A stretch of DNA of 38,826 bases from Arthrobacter sp. H20 (GCF_000520515.1 NZ_KI914726.1:15180-54005); one strand, 5' to 3'. Positions 14,548-23,738 are shown, counted from the stretch's first letter. The notes: generated by a model not told the origin, from the letters alone. Program-made: numbers and translations.

Positions 14548-17385
14548 GTTCGCCTGATCCAACAGTTGCGCCAGGTGGATACCCTTGCGGTCGCTCAGAT
14601 CCTCCAGCTGGGTGCGGCAGGAGTAACCATCGGCCAGCACGACGTCGTCGTCGCCCGCTCCGCGCACGGCGGGGAGGAGCTGCTGCTCGGCTACCGCCAC
14701 TGAGATGTCATAGTGGCCGCGCTCCACACCGAAGTTCCCGGCGAGACCGCAGCAGCCACCAAGTTTCTGCAGTGTGGCGCCGGCCTCTTCGAGGAGCGCT
14801 GCGTCGGGGCTCCAACCCATGACCGCATGGTGGTGGCAGTGCGGTTGCGCCACAACTGTGATCCCTTCAAGTGACGGCGGCGCGTAGCCGGGGGTCTTCC
14901 CAAGGAATTCAGCGAGGGTGTGCGTTGCGGCGGCCACCCGGCCGGCCGTCGCCTGCCCCAGCAGTTCGACGGCGTCCGAACGAAACACACCGGTGCAGGA
15001 CGGTTCCAGGCCGACGATCGGAATGCCCCGGTCCACCGAGGTGCCCAACACTTCGATGCTTGACCGCAGGATCTTCCGAGCCGAATCGAGCTGACCGGTG
15101 GAGATCCAGGTGAGACCGCAGCATACTGGAGTGTCGGGGATCAGCACCTCGTAGCCAGCAGCCTCCAGCACTCGTACCGCTGCCTGGCCCACTTCCGGCG
15201 AGAAGTTGTTCGTAAACGAATCGGCCCAGAGCAGCACCGGCGGGCGTCCGGTGTCCTCGGTGGTTGGACGGGAGTTGAACCAGGCGTGAAAAGTCTGCGG
15301 CGCGAACAAGGGAATGGAGCGCCGCTGGTCGATGCCGGCCAGCCGGAGCCCCAGCTGGCGTACACCGGGCAGCCGGAGCACCGCGTTCACTAGTCCCGGA
15401 GCAAATGACGTGAGCTTTGCCCAGCGCGGCAGCCAGCCCAGCGAGTAGTGCGAGGCCGGGCGGATCCTGCCCTTATGGCTCTGGTGCAACACCTCGGCCT
15501 TGTAGGCGGCCATGTCGATCCCGGTGGGGCAGTCGGAGGCGCAGCCTTTGCAGGAGAGACAAAGGTCCAGGGCCTCATGCACCTCGGGTGCACGCCAGTT
15601 CGGCCTGGTGCCCTTCGCCCCGCCGGTGACGGAGCCGTTGATCATTTCCTGCAGCACCCGGGCCCGGCCGCGGGTTGAATCTTTTTCCTCACGCGTCGCC
15701 AGGTAGGACGGGCACATCACCGAACTGTTGTCCGCGTGGGAGGCCCGGCACAGCCCTACCCCGGTGCAGCGGTGCACCGCCTGGCTGAAGTCGCCGTCGT
15801 CGTGCAGGTACCCAAAACCCAGCCCCGATCGCAGCCGGCCTGCTTCGGCGACCCGGACGTTCGCGTCCAGCGGTTCCGGGTTGACCAGGATGCCGGGGTT
15901 GAGGATGTTGTCCGGGTCGAGGATGCCCTTGACCTTGCCGAAGAGCGAGATCGCAGCGGGCGAGTACATGTAGGGCAGGAGTTCGCTACGGGCCCGGCCG
16001 TCCCCGTGCTCCCCGGAGAGCGAGCCACCGTAGCGAGCGACCAATTTCGCGGCGTCGATGAGGAACGCCCGGAACCCGGCGGTGCCGTCATGCCCCAAAG
16101 GGAAATCGAGGCGGATATGGACGCAGCCGTCGCCAAAGTGTCCGAACGGGAATCCGGTCAGGTGGTGAGTGAGCAGCAGTTCGTCGAATTCGCGGAGGTA
16201 ATCGCCCAGCCGTTCCGGTGGAACGGCTGCGTCTTCCCAACCGGAGTGGGCGGGCGCGCCCGCCGGGGACCGGCCCGCCAGACCACCGCCGTCCTCCCGG
16301 ATCCGCCACAGGGCGAGCGCTTCCCGTGGGTCGGTGATGATCAGCGCGTGCGTGGCTTCACCGATGGCACTGAGGCGGCCTGCGCGATCGGCGACGTCGA
16401 CGTCGTCGTCCCCGGAGATCTCCACGAACAGCCAGGCCGCACCACCAGGCAGTTCGGGGACCGCCTGCGGTCCCTTGCGGCTGCGGACCACCTCCACGAT
16501 GCGCGAGTCCAGGCCCTCGCAGGCGGTGGGGTGGAAGGGCAGGACGCTGGTGACCGCGTCGCCAGCGTCGCCGATGGTCTCGAATCCGAGCACCACAAGG
16601 GTCTTATAGGGCGCATCGGCGACCAGCCGAACTCCCGCTTCGAGCACGACGGCGAGGGTGCCTTCGCTGCCCACGAGCGCCCGCCGCAGATCGAAGCCAC
16701 GCTCCGGCAGCAGGTGTTCGAGGGAATAGCCCGAGACCTGACGACCGAACCGTCCGAGTTCGGTGCGGATGGTGCCGAGCTCTGCACCCACCAGCGAGCG
16801 CAGCGCGTCGGTTTGCGGCGACGACGGTGTGCCGTCCGCGCCGAGGTGAAGCCGGGTGCCGGAGCCGGTGACGACGTCGAGCTGGGTCACGTTGTCGGCG
16901 GTGCGGCCATAGGCGAGTGCCCTGGATCCGCAGGCGTTGTTACCGATCATCCCACCGACGGTGCAGCGAGTATGGGTGGACGGATCAGGCCCGAAGCGCA
17001 GTCCGTTCGCCAGGGCCACCTTCTGGAGGGTGGCGTGCACTGTGCCGGGTTCGACGACGGCGGTGCGGGACGCGGCATCGAACTCAAGGACCCTGTTCAG
17101 GTGACGGCTGAAGTCGATGATCACGCCGGATCCAATGGAGTTTCCTGCGAGGGAAGTACCGGCGCCGCGAGAGGTGAACGGGATTCCTCGCTCCCTGCAG
17201 ACCTCGAGGGTGGCGAGCACCTCGTCGAGATGCCTTGGGAAGACCACGGCTGTGGGCTGCACCCGGTACAGAGACGCGTCGCTGGAGTAGACGGCCCGGG
17301 AGGTTGCATCGGTCCTCGCGTCGGGAACGCCCCTGGCATGAAGTTCGGAGACCAGGGAGGTGGGTGCTGTGAGCGTCGTCGCCAT
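14539..17385 (-). CDS. FAD-binding and Fe-S-binding 2-hydroxyacid dehydrogenase (D-lactate/D-2-hydroxyglutarate type)
   Basis: About 948 residues, fusing a flavin part and a GlpC-like part. The FAD-binding PCMH domain shows FPRHLDEVLATLEVCRERGI and SRGAGTSLAGNSIG (about 50-105). The substrate domain has HLTGFPFGHFGDGCVHIRLD near 410. The ferredoxin part has CTGVGLC and CLSCKGCASDCPTG for two [4Fe-4S] clusters (about 530-625), followed by two CCG domains (CCGLTW near 755; LGGCCGLAGNFG near 890). It should oxidise a D-2-hydroxyacid and pass electrons to the respiratory chain at the membrane. I prefer the ATG at 17385; an ATG six codons upstream (17403) lies in the operator palindrome. The divergent GntR regulator and MFS gene suggest regulated uptake and oxidation of one substrate. 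Confidence 0.9.
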   Translation of the reverse strand: MATTLTAPTSLVSELHARGVPDARTDATSRAVYSSDASLYRVQPTAVVFPRHLDEVLATLEVCRERGIPFTSRGAGTSLAGNSIGSGVIIDFSRHLNRVLEFDAASRTAVVEPGTVHATLQKVALANGLRFGPDPSTHTRCTVGGMIGNNACGSRALAYGRTADNVTQLDVVTGSGTRLHLGADGTPSSPQTDALRSLVGAELGTIRTELGRFGRQVSGYSLEHLLPERGFDLRRALVGSEGTLAVVLEAGVRLVADAPYKTLVVLGFETIGDAGDAVTSVLPFHPTACEGLDSRIVEVVRSRKGPQAVPELPGGAAWLFVEISGDDDVDVADRAGRLSAIGEATHALIITDPREALALWRIREDGGGLAGRSPAGAPAHSGWEDAAVPPERLGDYLREFDELLLTHHLTGFPFGHFGDGCVHIRLDFPLGHDGTAGFRAFLIDAAKLVARYGGSLSGEHGDGRARSELLPYMYSPAAISLFGKVKGILDPDNILNPGILVNPEPLDANVRVAEAGRLRSGLGFGYLHDDGDFSQAVHRCTGVGLCRASHADNSSVMCPSYLATREEKDSTRGRARVLQEMINGSVTGGAKGTRPNWRAPEVHEALDLCLSCKGCASDCPTGIDMAAYKAEVLHQSHKGRIRPASHYSLGWLPRWAKLTSFAPGLVNAVLRLPGVRQLGLRLAGIDQRRSIPLFAPQTFHAWFNSRPTTEDTGRPPVLLWADSFTNNFSPEVGQAAVRVLEAAGYEVLIPDTPVCCGLTWISTGQLDSARKILRSSIEVLGTSVDRGIPIVGLEPSCTGVFRSDAVELLGQATAGRVAAATHTLAEFLGKTPGYAPPSLEGITVVAQPHCHHHAVMGWSPDAALLEEAGATLQKLGGCCGLAGNFGVERGHYDISVAVAEQQLLPAVRGAGDDDVVLADGYSCRTQLEDLSDRKGIHLAQLLDQANRL

Positions 17386-17403
17386 GAGTAACATGTTACT
17401 CAT
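17384..17403. promoter_or_regulatory. Perfect 20-bp palindromic operator
   Basis: ATGAGTAACATGTTACTCAT is its own reverse complement. It touches the preferred start codon of the dehydrogenase and lies 38 bp before the divergent GntR gene. It contains GT-N8-AC symmetry of the kind GntR-family proteins bind. It is the likely operator of the neighbouring regulator. Confidence 0.6.
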
Positions 17404-17441
17404 CGTGTCCAGTCCACTCGTCGCGCATTACCCTTGGAGTC

Positions 17442-18176
17442 ATGTCACCAGCCGACGACGCCCACTCACCCGACGCTCGGACGCCGTCCCTCACTGACCG
17501 GACCATTGAAGCCGTGCGTGAAAGTATCCGGAATGGCACCCTGGTGCCGGGTGAGCTGTACTCGGTGTACCGGCTGGCCGAGGAGCTGGGCGTCTCCCGC
17601 AGCCCGGTGCGCGATGCACTGCTGCGGCTGGCGGAAACCGGAATGGTGGCGTTCGAGCGCAATCGTGGGTTCCGGGTGATTCTTCCCGGAGCCAGAGAGT
17701 TGACCGAGATCTTCGCCGTCCGGCTGGCTCTGGAGGTTCCCGCAGCAGAGCGTGCGGCCGCCCGCGCCAGTGACTCTGATCGATCTGCTCTGCACGCCGA
17801 GCACTCGGCGATGCAGGCAGCGGTGCTCGCTGGGGACGAGGGTGCGTTCATGCTCCATGATCAGCGGCTGCATGGGTTGCTGCTGGAGCTCGCCGGCAAC
17901 GCGCGCTCTACCCGGATCATCCAGAATCTTCGCGACGCCACGCGACTGGTCGGTGCCTCGACGATCAAAAGGTCGAGGTCCCTTGACGAGGTGTATCGCG
18001 AGCACCGGCCAATCCTTGATGCGATTGACGACGGCGATCCGGTTGCCGCTGGCGCAGCGATGCGTCGCCATCTCGAATCTACCGGGAGGTTGCTGTTGCG
18101 GGAGGCATCAGGGGGTCAGGACGCATCATTGTGGGATGAGCTGATCACCCCGGCCTCTGGCGAGGGTAACCGGTGA
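17442..18176 (+). CDS. GntR-family regulator, FCD (FadR-type) domain
   Basis: A 244-residue protein. The winged helix is at about 15-85 (IRNGTLVPGELYSVYRLAEE, LGVSRSPVRDALLRLAETGM, then FERNRGFRVI). A helical FCD effector domain follows (about 92-225): FAVRLALEVPAAERAAAR, a metal-site-like HDQRLHGLLLELAGN and REHRPILDAIDDGDPVAA. FCD proteins bind small carboxylates through a metal held by Asp and His residues, which fits control of a hydroxyacid pathway. It is divergent from the FAD/Fe-S dehydrogenase and ends 4 bp before an MFS gene. An in-frame start close downstream is possible because GGAG lies only 2 nt from the ATG. Confidence 0.92.
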   Translation: MSPADDAHSPDARTPSLTDRTIEAVRESIRNGTLVPGELYSVYRLAEELGVSRSPVRDALLRLAETGMVAFERNRGFRVILPGARELTEIFAVRLALEVPAAERAAARASDSDRSALHAEHSAMQAAVLAGDEGAFMLHDQRLHGLLLELAGNARSTRIIQNLRDATRLVGASTIKRSRSLDEVYREHRPILDAIDDGDPVAAGAAMRRHLESTGRLLLREASGGQDASLWDELITPASGEGNR

Positions 18177-18180
18177 TCCA

Positions 18181-19356
18181 ATGACGCAAGGGGTAGAGCG
18201 CCGACCCCGTGGCGGGCTTGCCGCGATGTGTATTACCCAGACCACGAGCTGGGGGTTGTTGTATTACTCGTTGCCGGTGGCGGTGGTCCCGATTGAGGAA
18301 GACACCGGGTGGAGTGCTGCGGCGATCACCGCGGCGTTCTCTGCGGGCCTGATCGTGTCGGCGGTGGTCGGGATCTGGGTGGGTCGGCAGTTGGATCGAC
18401 GCGGACCACGACGTTTGATGGTGGCCGGCAGCCTGATCGGCGTCTCGGCATTGCTGCTGGTGGCGTCCGCTCCGAATCTACCGGTCTTTGTTGCTGGGTG
18501 GTTGGTTGCGGGGCTCGCTCAAGCTGCGGTTTTCTACCAGCCTGCGTTCGTGGTGCTCACCCGCTGGTATGGGCCAGCCCGGGTGCGTGCACTGACTACG
18601 CTGACGCTGGTGGCAGGGTTTGCGTCTCCCATCTATGCCCCCTTGACGGCACTGCTGATCGAGAGTGTTGGGTGGCGGACGGCCTACGTGGTGCTCGCGG
18701 GCGCTTTGGCTCTTGTGACCATCCCGCTCCACTGGTTCTTTCTCAACGCCCATTGGTCAGTGCCGTCACCACCCCAGACGCGGCGTTCAGTCACCCGTGA
18801 GGTCCGGGCGACGACTCGTAACCGCCGATTTATCATGCTGCAGGTGGCAGTCGCCGCGGCAACTCTGGCACTTTTCGCGGTGACCTTCAATCTGATTCCG
18901 CTCCTCCTGGAACGGAGGTTCGACTACCGGACCGCTGTCCTCGCGTTCAGTCTGATCGGGGTGGGCCAGGTGGTGGGCCGACTATTCTTCGCCGTCCTTC
19001 CCGGGCGCGCGAACCCGGTGCGCCGCGCGGTGCTCCTTCTGGCCGCTGGCGCTTCTTGCCTTTGGCTGCTGGGTTTGCTGCCCGGTCCGGTGCTTTTGCT
19101 CATCGGTGTGACGGTTCTGGCAGGCGCGGTCCGTGGCTCCGTGACCCTCCTTCAGGCAACAGCCGTTGCGGACCGGTGGGGAACGTCGAACTTCGGTGCC
19201 GTTCAGGGCGTGTTTGTTGCCCCTGTGACGGCGGTGGGCGCGCTGGCGCCGGCGGCAGGACCCCTTCTCGCCGGACTGCTGGGTGGCTATCCGGCGATGG
19301 CGCTGGCCATGGCGGCCGTGGCGACCCTTGGGGTGCTCGCCGCTGCGCGGTCCTAG
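18181..19356 (+). CDS. MFS transporter
   Basis: A 391-residue protein with about 12 hydrophobic helices. GRQLDRRGPRRLMVAGSLIG matches the conserved MFS loop between helices 2 and 3, and the central loop lies near 190-210 (PSPPQTRRSVTREVRATTRN). The start region TQTTSWGLLYYSLPVAVVPI is typical of the monocarboxylate-like branch. Being downstream of the GntR regulator and near the hydroxyacid dehydrogenase suggests uptake of the same acid. Only family and context support this. Confidence 0.88.
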   Translation: MTQGVERRPRGGLAAMCITQTTSWGLLYYSLPVAVVPIEEDTGWSAAAITAAFSAGLIVSAVVGIWVGRQLDRRGPRRLMVAGSLIGVSALLLVASAPNLPVFVAGWLVAGLAQAAVFYQPAFVVLTRWYGPARVRALTTLTLVAGFASPIYAPLTALLIESVGWRTAYVVLAGALALVTIPLHWFFLNAHWSVPSPPQTRRSVTREVRATTRNRRFIMLQVAVAAATLALFAVTFNLIPLLLERRFDYRTAVLAFSLIGVGQVVGRLFFAVLPGRANPVRRAVLLLAAGASCLWLLGLLPGPVLLLIGVTVLAGAVRGSVTLLQATAVADRWGTSNFGAVQGVFVAPVTAVGALAPAAGPLLAGLLGGYPAMALAMAAVATLGVLAAARS

Positions 19357-19479
19357 CCAGATTCTCGTGGTCCTGGACCTGCCGGTCGACGCGGCGCACT
19401 GGACAGGCAAACAACACACTGCTGACCGTATGATCAGTTCATCACTCGTGCTTTCAGGCCATGGCATTTTGGGGAATCA

Positions 19480-20685
19480 ATGCAAGGGACTAACCCATTG
19501 TTGGGATCATTCGGACACAAACGACGACGCTTTCTGATCGCGATAGTCCTGGCCGCTTCAGTTGTCGCGGGGATAGCAGGGTGCGGTCCCGCGAGCGCAG
19601 ACGCCCAAGCTGGCGAAGTCGTCCGGGTTATCGATGGCGACACTTTGGTAATCAACTTCAACAACGAAGATCAAACTGTCCGCTTGCTCAATGTAGATAC
19701 ACCAGAAACCAAGCACCCCGACAAGGCAGTTGAATGCCTCGGCCCCGAAGCGACAGCCTTCTTAGAGCTCACACTTCCTCCCGGCACGCCGGTGGGTCTG
19801 GATTTTGATGTCGAAAGGACCGACCAATACGATCGTGTGCTTGCAGCGGTGGTGTTGGAGAACGGCACGTTGGTCAACGCCGAGATTGCCCGCCAGGGAC
19901 TCGGCATGGCAGTCCTCTTCGAACCGAACAGCAAGTATTTCGACGTCGTCCGGGACGCACAGGCTGAGGCCACCACCAACGAAACTGGCCTTTATGATCC
20001 AGCAGCGGAATGTACCGTCCCGGCAGAAATTGAGCAGATGACCGCAGCGGTCACCGAAGCATTGGAGGGCCCCGTCGGCGAAACTGCGGCCGCCACAGCC
20101 GCAGCAGTTGGGGTCCTTGCGGCAGCGCTCGCGTCAGCAAAGACCCTGCTTGCCGCTCTGAAAGTGGGCGAAGAATCTGTTCGCTGGCTAGCGCACTCGA
20201 CAGCCGCTGGGGTCACGATGCTTGCAGGCCTGGCGTCCACAATCGATTCAGGACAATCGAGGCTTGATTCCATGGAGGTCAGGGCCGAGACGCTCAAGTC
20301 TGAGGAGGCGGACGCCAAGGCCGCCGCCGCAGCGAAAAAGGCTGAGGCGACTCGTGTGGCGGCGGAAAAGAAGGCGCAGGCCGAAGCCGCCACAGTCGCA
20401 GAGCAGGAACGCCAAGAAGCGCAGCTGCGGGTTGAGGCGGAACGGCTTGCTGCCGAGGCGGCGGCCGCAGCTGAGTCAGAAAGGCTGGCCGCGGCGGAGC
20501 GAGAGCGTCTCCGGGACCTTCCTGCACCCTATGTTCCACCGGCTCCACAGCCGTACGTGCCACCCGCACCCCTACCTGTGCCCCCGGTAGTTCAGCCCCC
20601 GCCGGCTGCACAGGAACCCTTCCCTGGCTACACCGGCCCCCGGTGCTATGCCCCGGGCGGGAAAACCTGGAAGCCCTGCCCCTAA
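19480..20685 (+). CDS. Secreted thermonuclease-like (SNase) lipoprotein with proline-rich tail
   Basis: A 401-residue protein. A basic start, hydrophobic segment and lipobox IAGC (cleavage before Cys near residue 29) predict a lipoprotein. The SNase domain (about 40-175) has VVRVIDGDTLVI, VRLLNVDTPETK and DQYDRVLAAVVLENGTLVNA. The catalytic pattern (Asp in DGDT, Arg in VRLLNVDTPE, Glu and Arg in the ERTDQYDR region) looks present. After it come an Ala-rich stretch, a charged Ala/Glu/Lys coiled coil (about 265-345), repeated YVPPAP units, and an end CYAPGGKTWKPC. It probably cleaves nucleic acid outside the cell, tethered to the envelope. The Ala/Pro-rich part looks low-complexity and may vary between strains. 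Confidence 0.88.
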   Translation: MQGTNPLLGSFGHKRRRFLIAIVLAASVVAGIAGCGPASADAQAGEVVRVIDGDTLVINFNNEDQTVRLLNVDTPETKHPDKAVECLGPEATAFLELTLPPGTPVGLDFDVERTDQYDRVLAAVVLENGTLVNAEIARQGLGMAVLFEPNSKYFDVVRDAQAEATTNETGLYDPAAECTVPAEIEQMTAAVTEALEGPVGETAAATAAAVGVLAAALASAKTLLAALKVGEESVRWLAHSTAAGVTMLAGLASTIDSGQSRLDSMEVRAETLKSEEADAKAAAAAKKAEATRVAAEKKAQAEAATVAEQERQEAQLRVEAERLAAEAAAAAESERLAAAERERLRDLPAPYVPPAPQPYVPPAPLPVPPVVQPPPAAQEPFPGYTGPRCYAPGGKTWKPCP

Positions 20686-20694
20686 CTGGTTAGG
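20681..20694. terminator. Small hairpin at two convergent gene ends
   Basis: CCTAAC (20681-20686) and GTTAGG (20689-20694) pair around TG and contain both stop codons. It is too weak to be sure it terminates. Confidence 0.25.
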
Positions 20695-21638
20695 TGATTC
20701 GGCAGCCGGTTTCCCGGCGCCCGACCACGGATTTCCAGCAGCTCCCGCGCATGGGCCTCCAACCGGCGGTCCTCTTCGGAATTGGGTATCCATCCCGGCA
20801 CCGCCACCGCCGTCCCGCTCGTATCACGCGCAACCATCACCGTCAGGCAGTAGGTGGTCAGATGCATCTCATCCTCGGTCGGCTTCCCGGACCGGACGTG
20901 CACGGCAATGTGCATGCCCTTGTTGCCGGTGTAGACCAGACGGGCCTCCACCTCCACCACATCCCCAATCAGCAGCGGTCGATAGAACCGCACACCGCCC
21001 GAAAACACCGCCACCGTGTCCTGGCCGCAGTATCGGGCGGAACAAACGTAGGCGGCTTCATCGATCCAGTTCATCACGGTGCCGCCGTGGACCTTGCCGC
21101 CCCAGTTCACATCTGTGGGTGCCGCGAGGAACCGCAGGATGACCCGCTCGGCGGTGCCCTCTTTGGTGTAGACCTGCCCGCGCATTGCCTCGACGATCTC
21201 CTCGCGAACAGCAATCCGGGCTTTGGCCGCGTCCCGCCGGCCAATTTCCTCAAGCGTCGCCGGCACATAGGGCGGCACCGGGACAGGCTTGCCGTCCTCC
21301 CCCACCGCCACGAAGATCACCAGGCACCGGCTGCGCATTGAGGCGTCGCTGCCTTTGACATCACCGGAGGAGACCACCGTCTGGATGTGCAGTGAGGACC
21401 GTCCGGTGTACACGATGGTCGCTTCCACCTCCACCATGTCCCCCACATTTACCGGGTCAGCAAAATGAATATTGCCGACATACGCGGTCACGCAGTAGGA
21501 CTTCGCCCACCCAACAGCAGCGGCATACGCTGCCTTGTCCACCCACTCCAGCACAGTGCCGGCGTCGACGGATCCGCTATGCCCAAGGTCAGTGGGTGCT
21601 GCCAGGAAGCGGAGGGTCACCGAGTTGGTCTGGTTCAT
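20682..21638 (-). CDS. Acyl-CoA thioesterase with two hotdog domains
   Basis: A 318-residue protein made of two related hotdog domains: SVTLRFLAAPTDLGHSGSVDAGTVLEWVDKAAYAAA and, in the second half, RVILRFLAAPTDVNWGGKVHGGTVMNWIDEAAYVCA in outline. The second keeps GGKVHGG...WIDEAA, the usual acyl-CoA hydrolase active-site region; the first has the Asp-bearing GSVDAGTVLEWVDKAA. These enzymes hydrolyse acyl-CoA to free acid and CoA. The start at 21638 is chosen because it begins directly before the first domain; a longer frame upstream adds 22 residues with no family match. The stop overlaps the convergent nuclease gene by 4 bp. Confidence 0.9.
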   Translation of the reverse strand: MNQTNSVTLRFLAAPTDLGHSGSVDAGTVLEWVDKAAYAAAVGWAKSYCVTAYVGNIHFADPVNVGDMVEVEATIVYTGRSSLHIQTVVSSGDVKGSDASMRSRCLVIFVAVGEDGKPVPVPPYVPATLEEIGRRDAAKARIAVREEIVEAMRGQVYTKEGTAERVILRFLAAPTDVNWGGKVHGGTVMNWIDEAAYVCSARYCGQDTVAVFSGGVRFYRPLLIGDVVEVEARLVYTGNKGMHIAVHVRSGKPTEDEMHLTTYCLTVMVARDTSGTAVAVPGWIPNSEEDRRLEAHARELLEIRGRAPGNRLPNHLTS

Positions 21639-21953
21639 GCAGCTAGTATCCCCCACAGCCCGCTGAGGTGCCGGCAATCTGTCGGTCGTCGGCTGACGCC
21701 GCATGGGACAGTTGTCGATTCATGCCTCAGGCCTGCGTCAGCTGTTTCGTCTGCGCTGCGTCGCCGTGGCCGTTTATCGCCAAACGTTGTCGGGGCGATA
21801 TTCTTGGCACACTACCCGCGCACCACCGAAGCCCCCGACGCCGTCGTCCGGGCGGAACGCGCGAATGAGCCAGCGGCGTCAGACCGGGTTCGACCGGGTT
21901 GGCGGCTGGCCGCACACAGCGCTGGTATACCCAGCGGCAGGAAGGGATTGACA
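21639..21953. other. Intergenic region before the GAPDH gene
   Basis: This 315-bp stretch has no gene I can support, although one frame is open through it. It holds a short direct repeat, GACCGGGTT twice near 21889-21908, and TATACC (21926-21931) about 22 bp before the GTG start, a possible -10. AAGGG 7 nt before the GTG is the ribosome site. Confidence 0.4.
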
Positions 21954-23435
21954 GTGCACCGCGACCCATCGGAATGCCTTGACACATGGATGAGCCGAGA
22001 GGCTCTGGCGGAGGGAATGATCCCGGTCATCGGGCGGCTGTACCGCGAGAACAACGTGGTGATCAGCATTCACGGCCGGAGCCTCATCAACAAGTCGGCG
22101 ATGAATATCCTCAAAGCTCACCGGTTTGCCCGCCGGATCAGCAAGGAGGAGCTGTTCCTCGAGGAAACCGCACCGCTGCTCCGCACCCTGGTGGATCTTG
22201 ACCTTGGCGCTGCGGCAATCGACATCGCCCGGCTCACCCAAAAGTTCAAGGCCGACGGCGACGGCGCCTCCCTGGAGGACTTCCTCCGAGGGGAACTGGC
22301 CGACGTCGTTGACAAGCGTGGCGCAGACGAGCGGACCAGCACCGACGTCGTTCTCTACGGATTTGGGCGCATCGGCCGCTTGGTGGCCCGCCTTCTCATC
22401 GAGAAGGCCGGCGGCGGCCACGGGCTGCGGCTGCGCGCCATAGTGGTCCGCAAGGGTGCCGACAATGATCTGATGAAGCGTGCCAGCCTGCTCCGGCGCG
22501 ACTCAGTACACGGCAGCTTCGAGGGCACCATCCGGATTGACGAAGAAGCCAACACGATCACCGCGAATGGCGTTCACATCCAGGTGATCTACTCGAACGA
22601 TCCATCGACTGTCGACTACACCGCCTACGGCATCAAGGATGCGCTGCTGGTGGACAACACCGGCCGCTGGCGCGACGCCGAGGGGCTATCGCAGCACCTG
22701 CAGAGCAAAGGTATCGCCCGTGTGCTCCTGACCGCGCCCGGCAAGGGTGCGCTGAAGAACATTGTGCATGGCATCAACCACAACACCATCTTGCCCACTG
22801 ACCAGATCGTCACAGCGGCGTCGTGCACCACCAACGCCATCACCCCTGTGCTAAAAGCCATCAACGATCGGTTCGGAGTGGTACACGGTCATGTGGAAAC
22901 GGTTCATTCGTTCACCAACGACCAAAATCTGATCGACAACTTCCACCAGGGTGACCGTCGCGGCCGGTCGGCTGCCCTGAACATGGTGATCACCGAGACA
23001 GGCGCTGCGAAAGCGGTCGCCAAGGCGCTGCCCGAGCTTGAGGGCAAACTGACGGGCAGTTCCATCCGCGTACCGACCCCCGATGTGTCCATCGCCATCC
23101 TCAACCTGACCCTGGCCAACGGCACCACCAAGGATGAGGTAAACACGTACCTCCGCGAAATCTCGCTGCACTCCGACCTGCGCAAACAGGTCGACTACAT
23201 TGACTCGCCCGACGTCGTCTCCACCGACTTTGTCGGCTCGCGCCGGGCGGGGATTGTTGATGGGCTCGCGACTATCGCCAACGGCACCAATCTGGTGCTT
23301 TACGTCTGGTACGACAACGAATTCGGGTACAGCTGCCAGGTGGTCCGGGTCATGGAGGAGATGGCAGGCGTGAATCCGCCGTCATTCCCCGCCAAGGAAC
23401 CCGTCGCGGCCGCCGTCCGGTCCTCGGCAAGCTAA
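21954..23435 (+). CDS. gap: Glyceraldehyde-3-phosphate dehydrogenase, long form
   Basis: A 493-residue GAPDH with an N-terminal extension of about 130 residues. The Rossmann motif GFGRIG is at 136-141, the catalytic Cys291 in SCTTNAITP, the partner His318 in ETVHSFT, and the C-terminal WYDNEFGYSCQVV motif is present. This long type occurs in actinobacteria and some proteobacteria beside the normal 335-residue enzyme and may serve gluconeogenesis or use NADP; the cofactor is not clear here. I chose the GTG at 21954 because AAGGG lies 7 nt before it. The frame is open for 163 more codons upstream, but these do not resemble a protein. It stands alone and ends near a strong inverted repeat. Confidence 0.92.
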   Translation: MHRDPSECLDTWMSREALAEGMIPVIGRLYRENNVVISIHGRSLINKSAMNILKAHRFARRISKEELFLEETAPLLRTLVDLDLGAAAIDIARLTQKFKADGDGASLEDFLRGELADVVDKRGADERTSTDVVLYGFGRIGRLVARLLIEKAGGGHGLRLRAIVVRKGADNDLMKRASLLRRDSVHGSFEGTIRIDEEANTITANGVHIQVIYSNDPSTVDYTAYGIKDALLVDNTGRWRDAEGLSQHLQSKGIARVLLTAPGKGALKNIVHGINHNTILPTDQIVTAASCTTNAITPVLKAINDRFGVVHGHVETVHSFTNDQNLIDNFHQGDRRGRSAALNMVITETGAAKAVAKALPELEGKLTGSSIRVPTPDVSIAILNLTLANGTTKDEVNTYLREISLHSDLRKQVDYIDSPDVVSTDFVGSRRAGIVDGLATIANGTNLVLYVWYDNEFGYSCQVVRVMEEMAGVNPPSFPAKEPVAAAVRSSAS

Positions 23436-23442
23436 CGCCACC

Positions 23443-23510
23443 CAGAATCGCCGGTTACCCAAAGGTTCGCCGCTTGGAAGCGGCGGTTCTGCGGGTAACC
23501 GGCGACTCTG
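23443..23510. terminator. Nested inverted repeat after GAPDH
   Basis: Outer arms 23443-23460 and 23493-23510 match at 17 of 18 positions; inner arms CGCCGCTT (23468-23475) and AAGCGGCG (23478-23485) pair around GG. It probably ends transcription from GAPDH and from the convergent DUF1508 gene. No T-tract follows, so it may instead be a small repeat element. Confidence 0.6.
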
Positions 23511-23525
23511 TGTGCACCGCAGCCA

Positions 23526-23738
23526 TCAAATTTCCCTTTCCAGGGACTCGTTTGAGCCCGAGCACACGTCGTTGATCAAGCCTGTCCCGGCGCATTCGCG
23601 CACGAAGGCGATACCCAGAGCCGCGCTGCGTTTGTCCACAAACGGACCCGAAACGGCCAGAAAAGTCCCGTCCGCCGCAAGCAGGCGAAACCGAATAGAT
23701 AGCTCCCCATCGGTGAATAGCTCAAAAGTACCCGCCAC
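23526..23738 (-). CDS. DUF1508 (YegP-like) small protein
   Basis: About 70 residues from a GTG at 23738 (a TTG at 23759 is the longer option). AGTFELFTDGELSIRFRLLA, then DGTFLAVSGPFVDKRSAALG, fits one DUF1508 repeat (FELY-D..G.YRFRL.A.NG..I..S..Y..K..A..GI). These small proteins are of unknown function. AGGAG lies just before the GTG. It is followed on the minus strand by the GAPDH inverted repeat. Upstream it faces the regulatory region of the MFS-ArsR pair. Confidence 0.7.
   Translation of the reverse strand: MAGTFELFTDGELSIRFRLLAADGTFLAVSGPFVDKRSAALGIAFVRECAGTGLINDVCSGSNESLEREI

Noticed and set aside
15736-17391. 551-codon plus-strand open frame
   Set aside because: It is antisense to the FAD/Fe-S dehydrogenase, whose motifs are clear; high GC keeps the shadow frame open.
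21465-21953. Open frame extending GAPDH upstream by 163 codons
   Set aside because: The added part overlaps the thioesterase gene on the other strand and does not resemble protein; a ribosome site marks the GTG at 21954.
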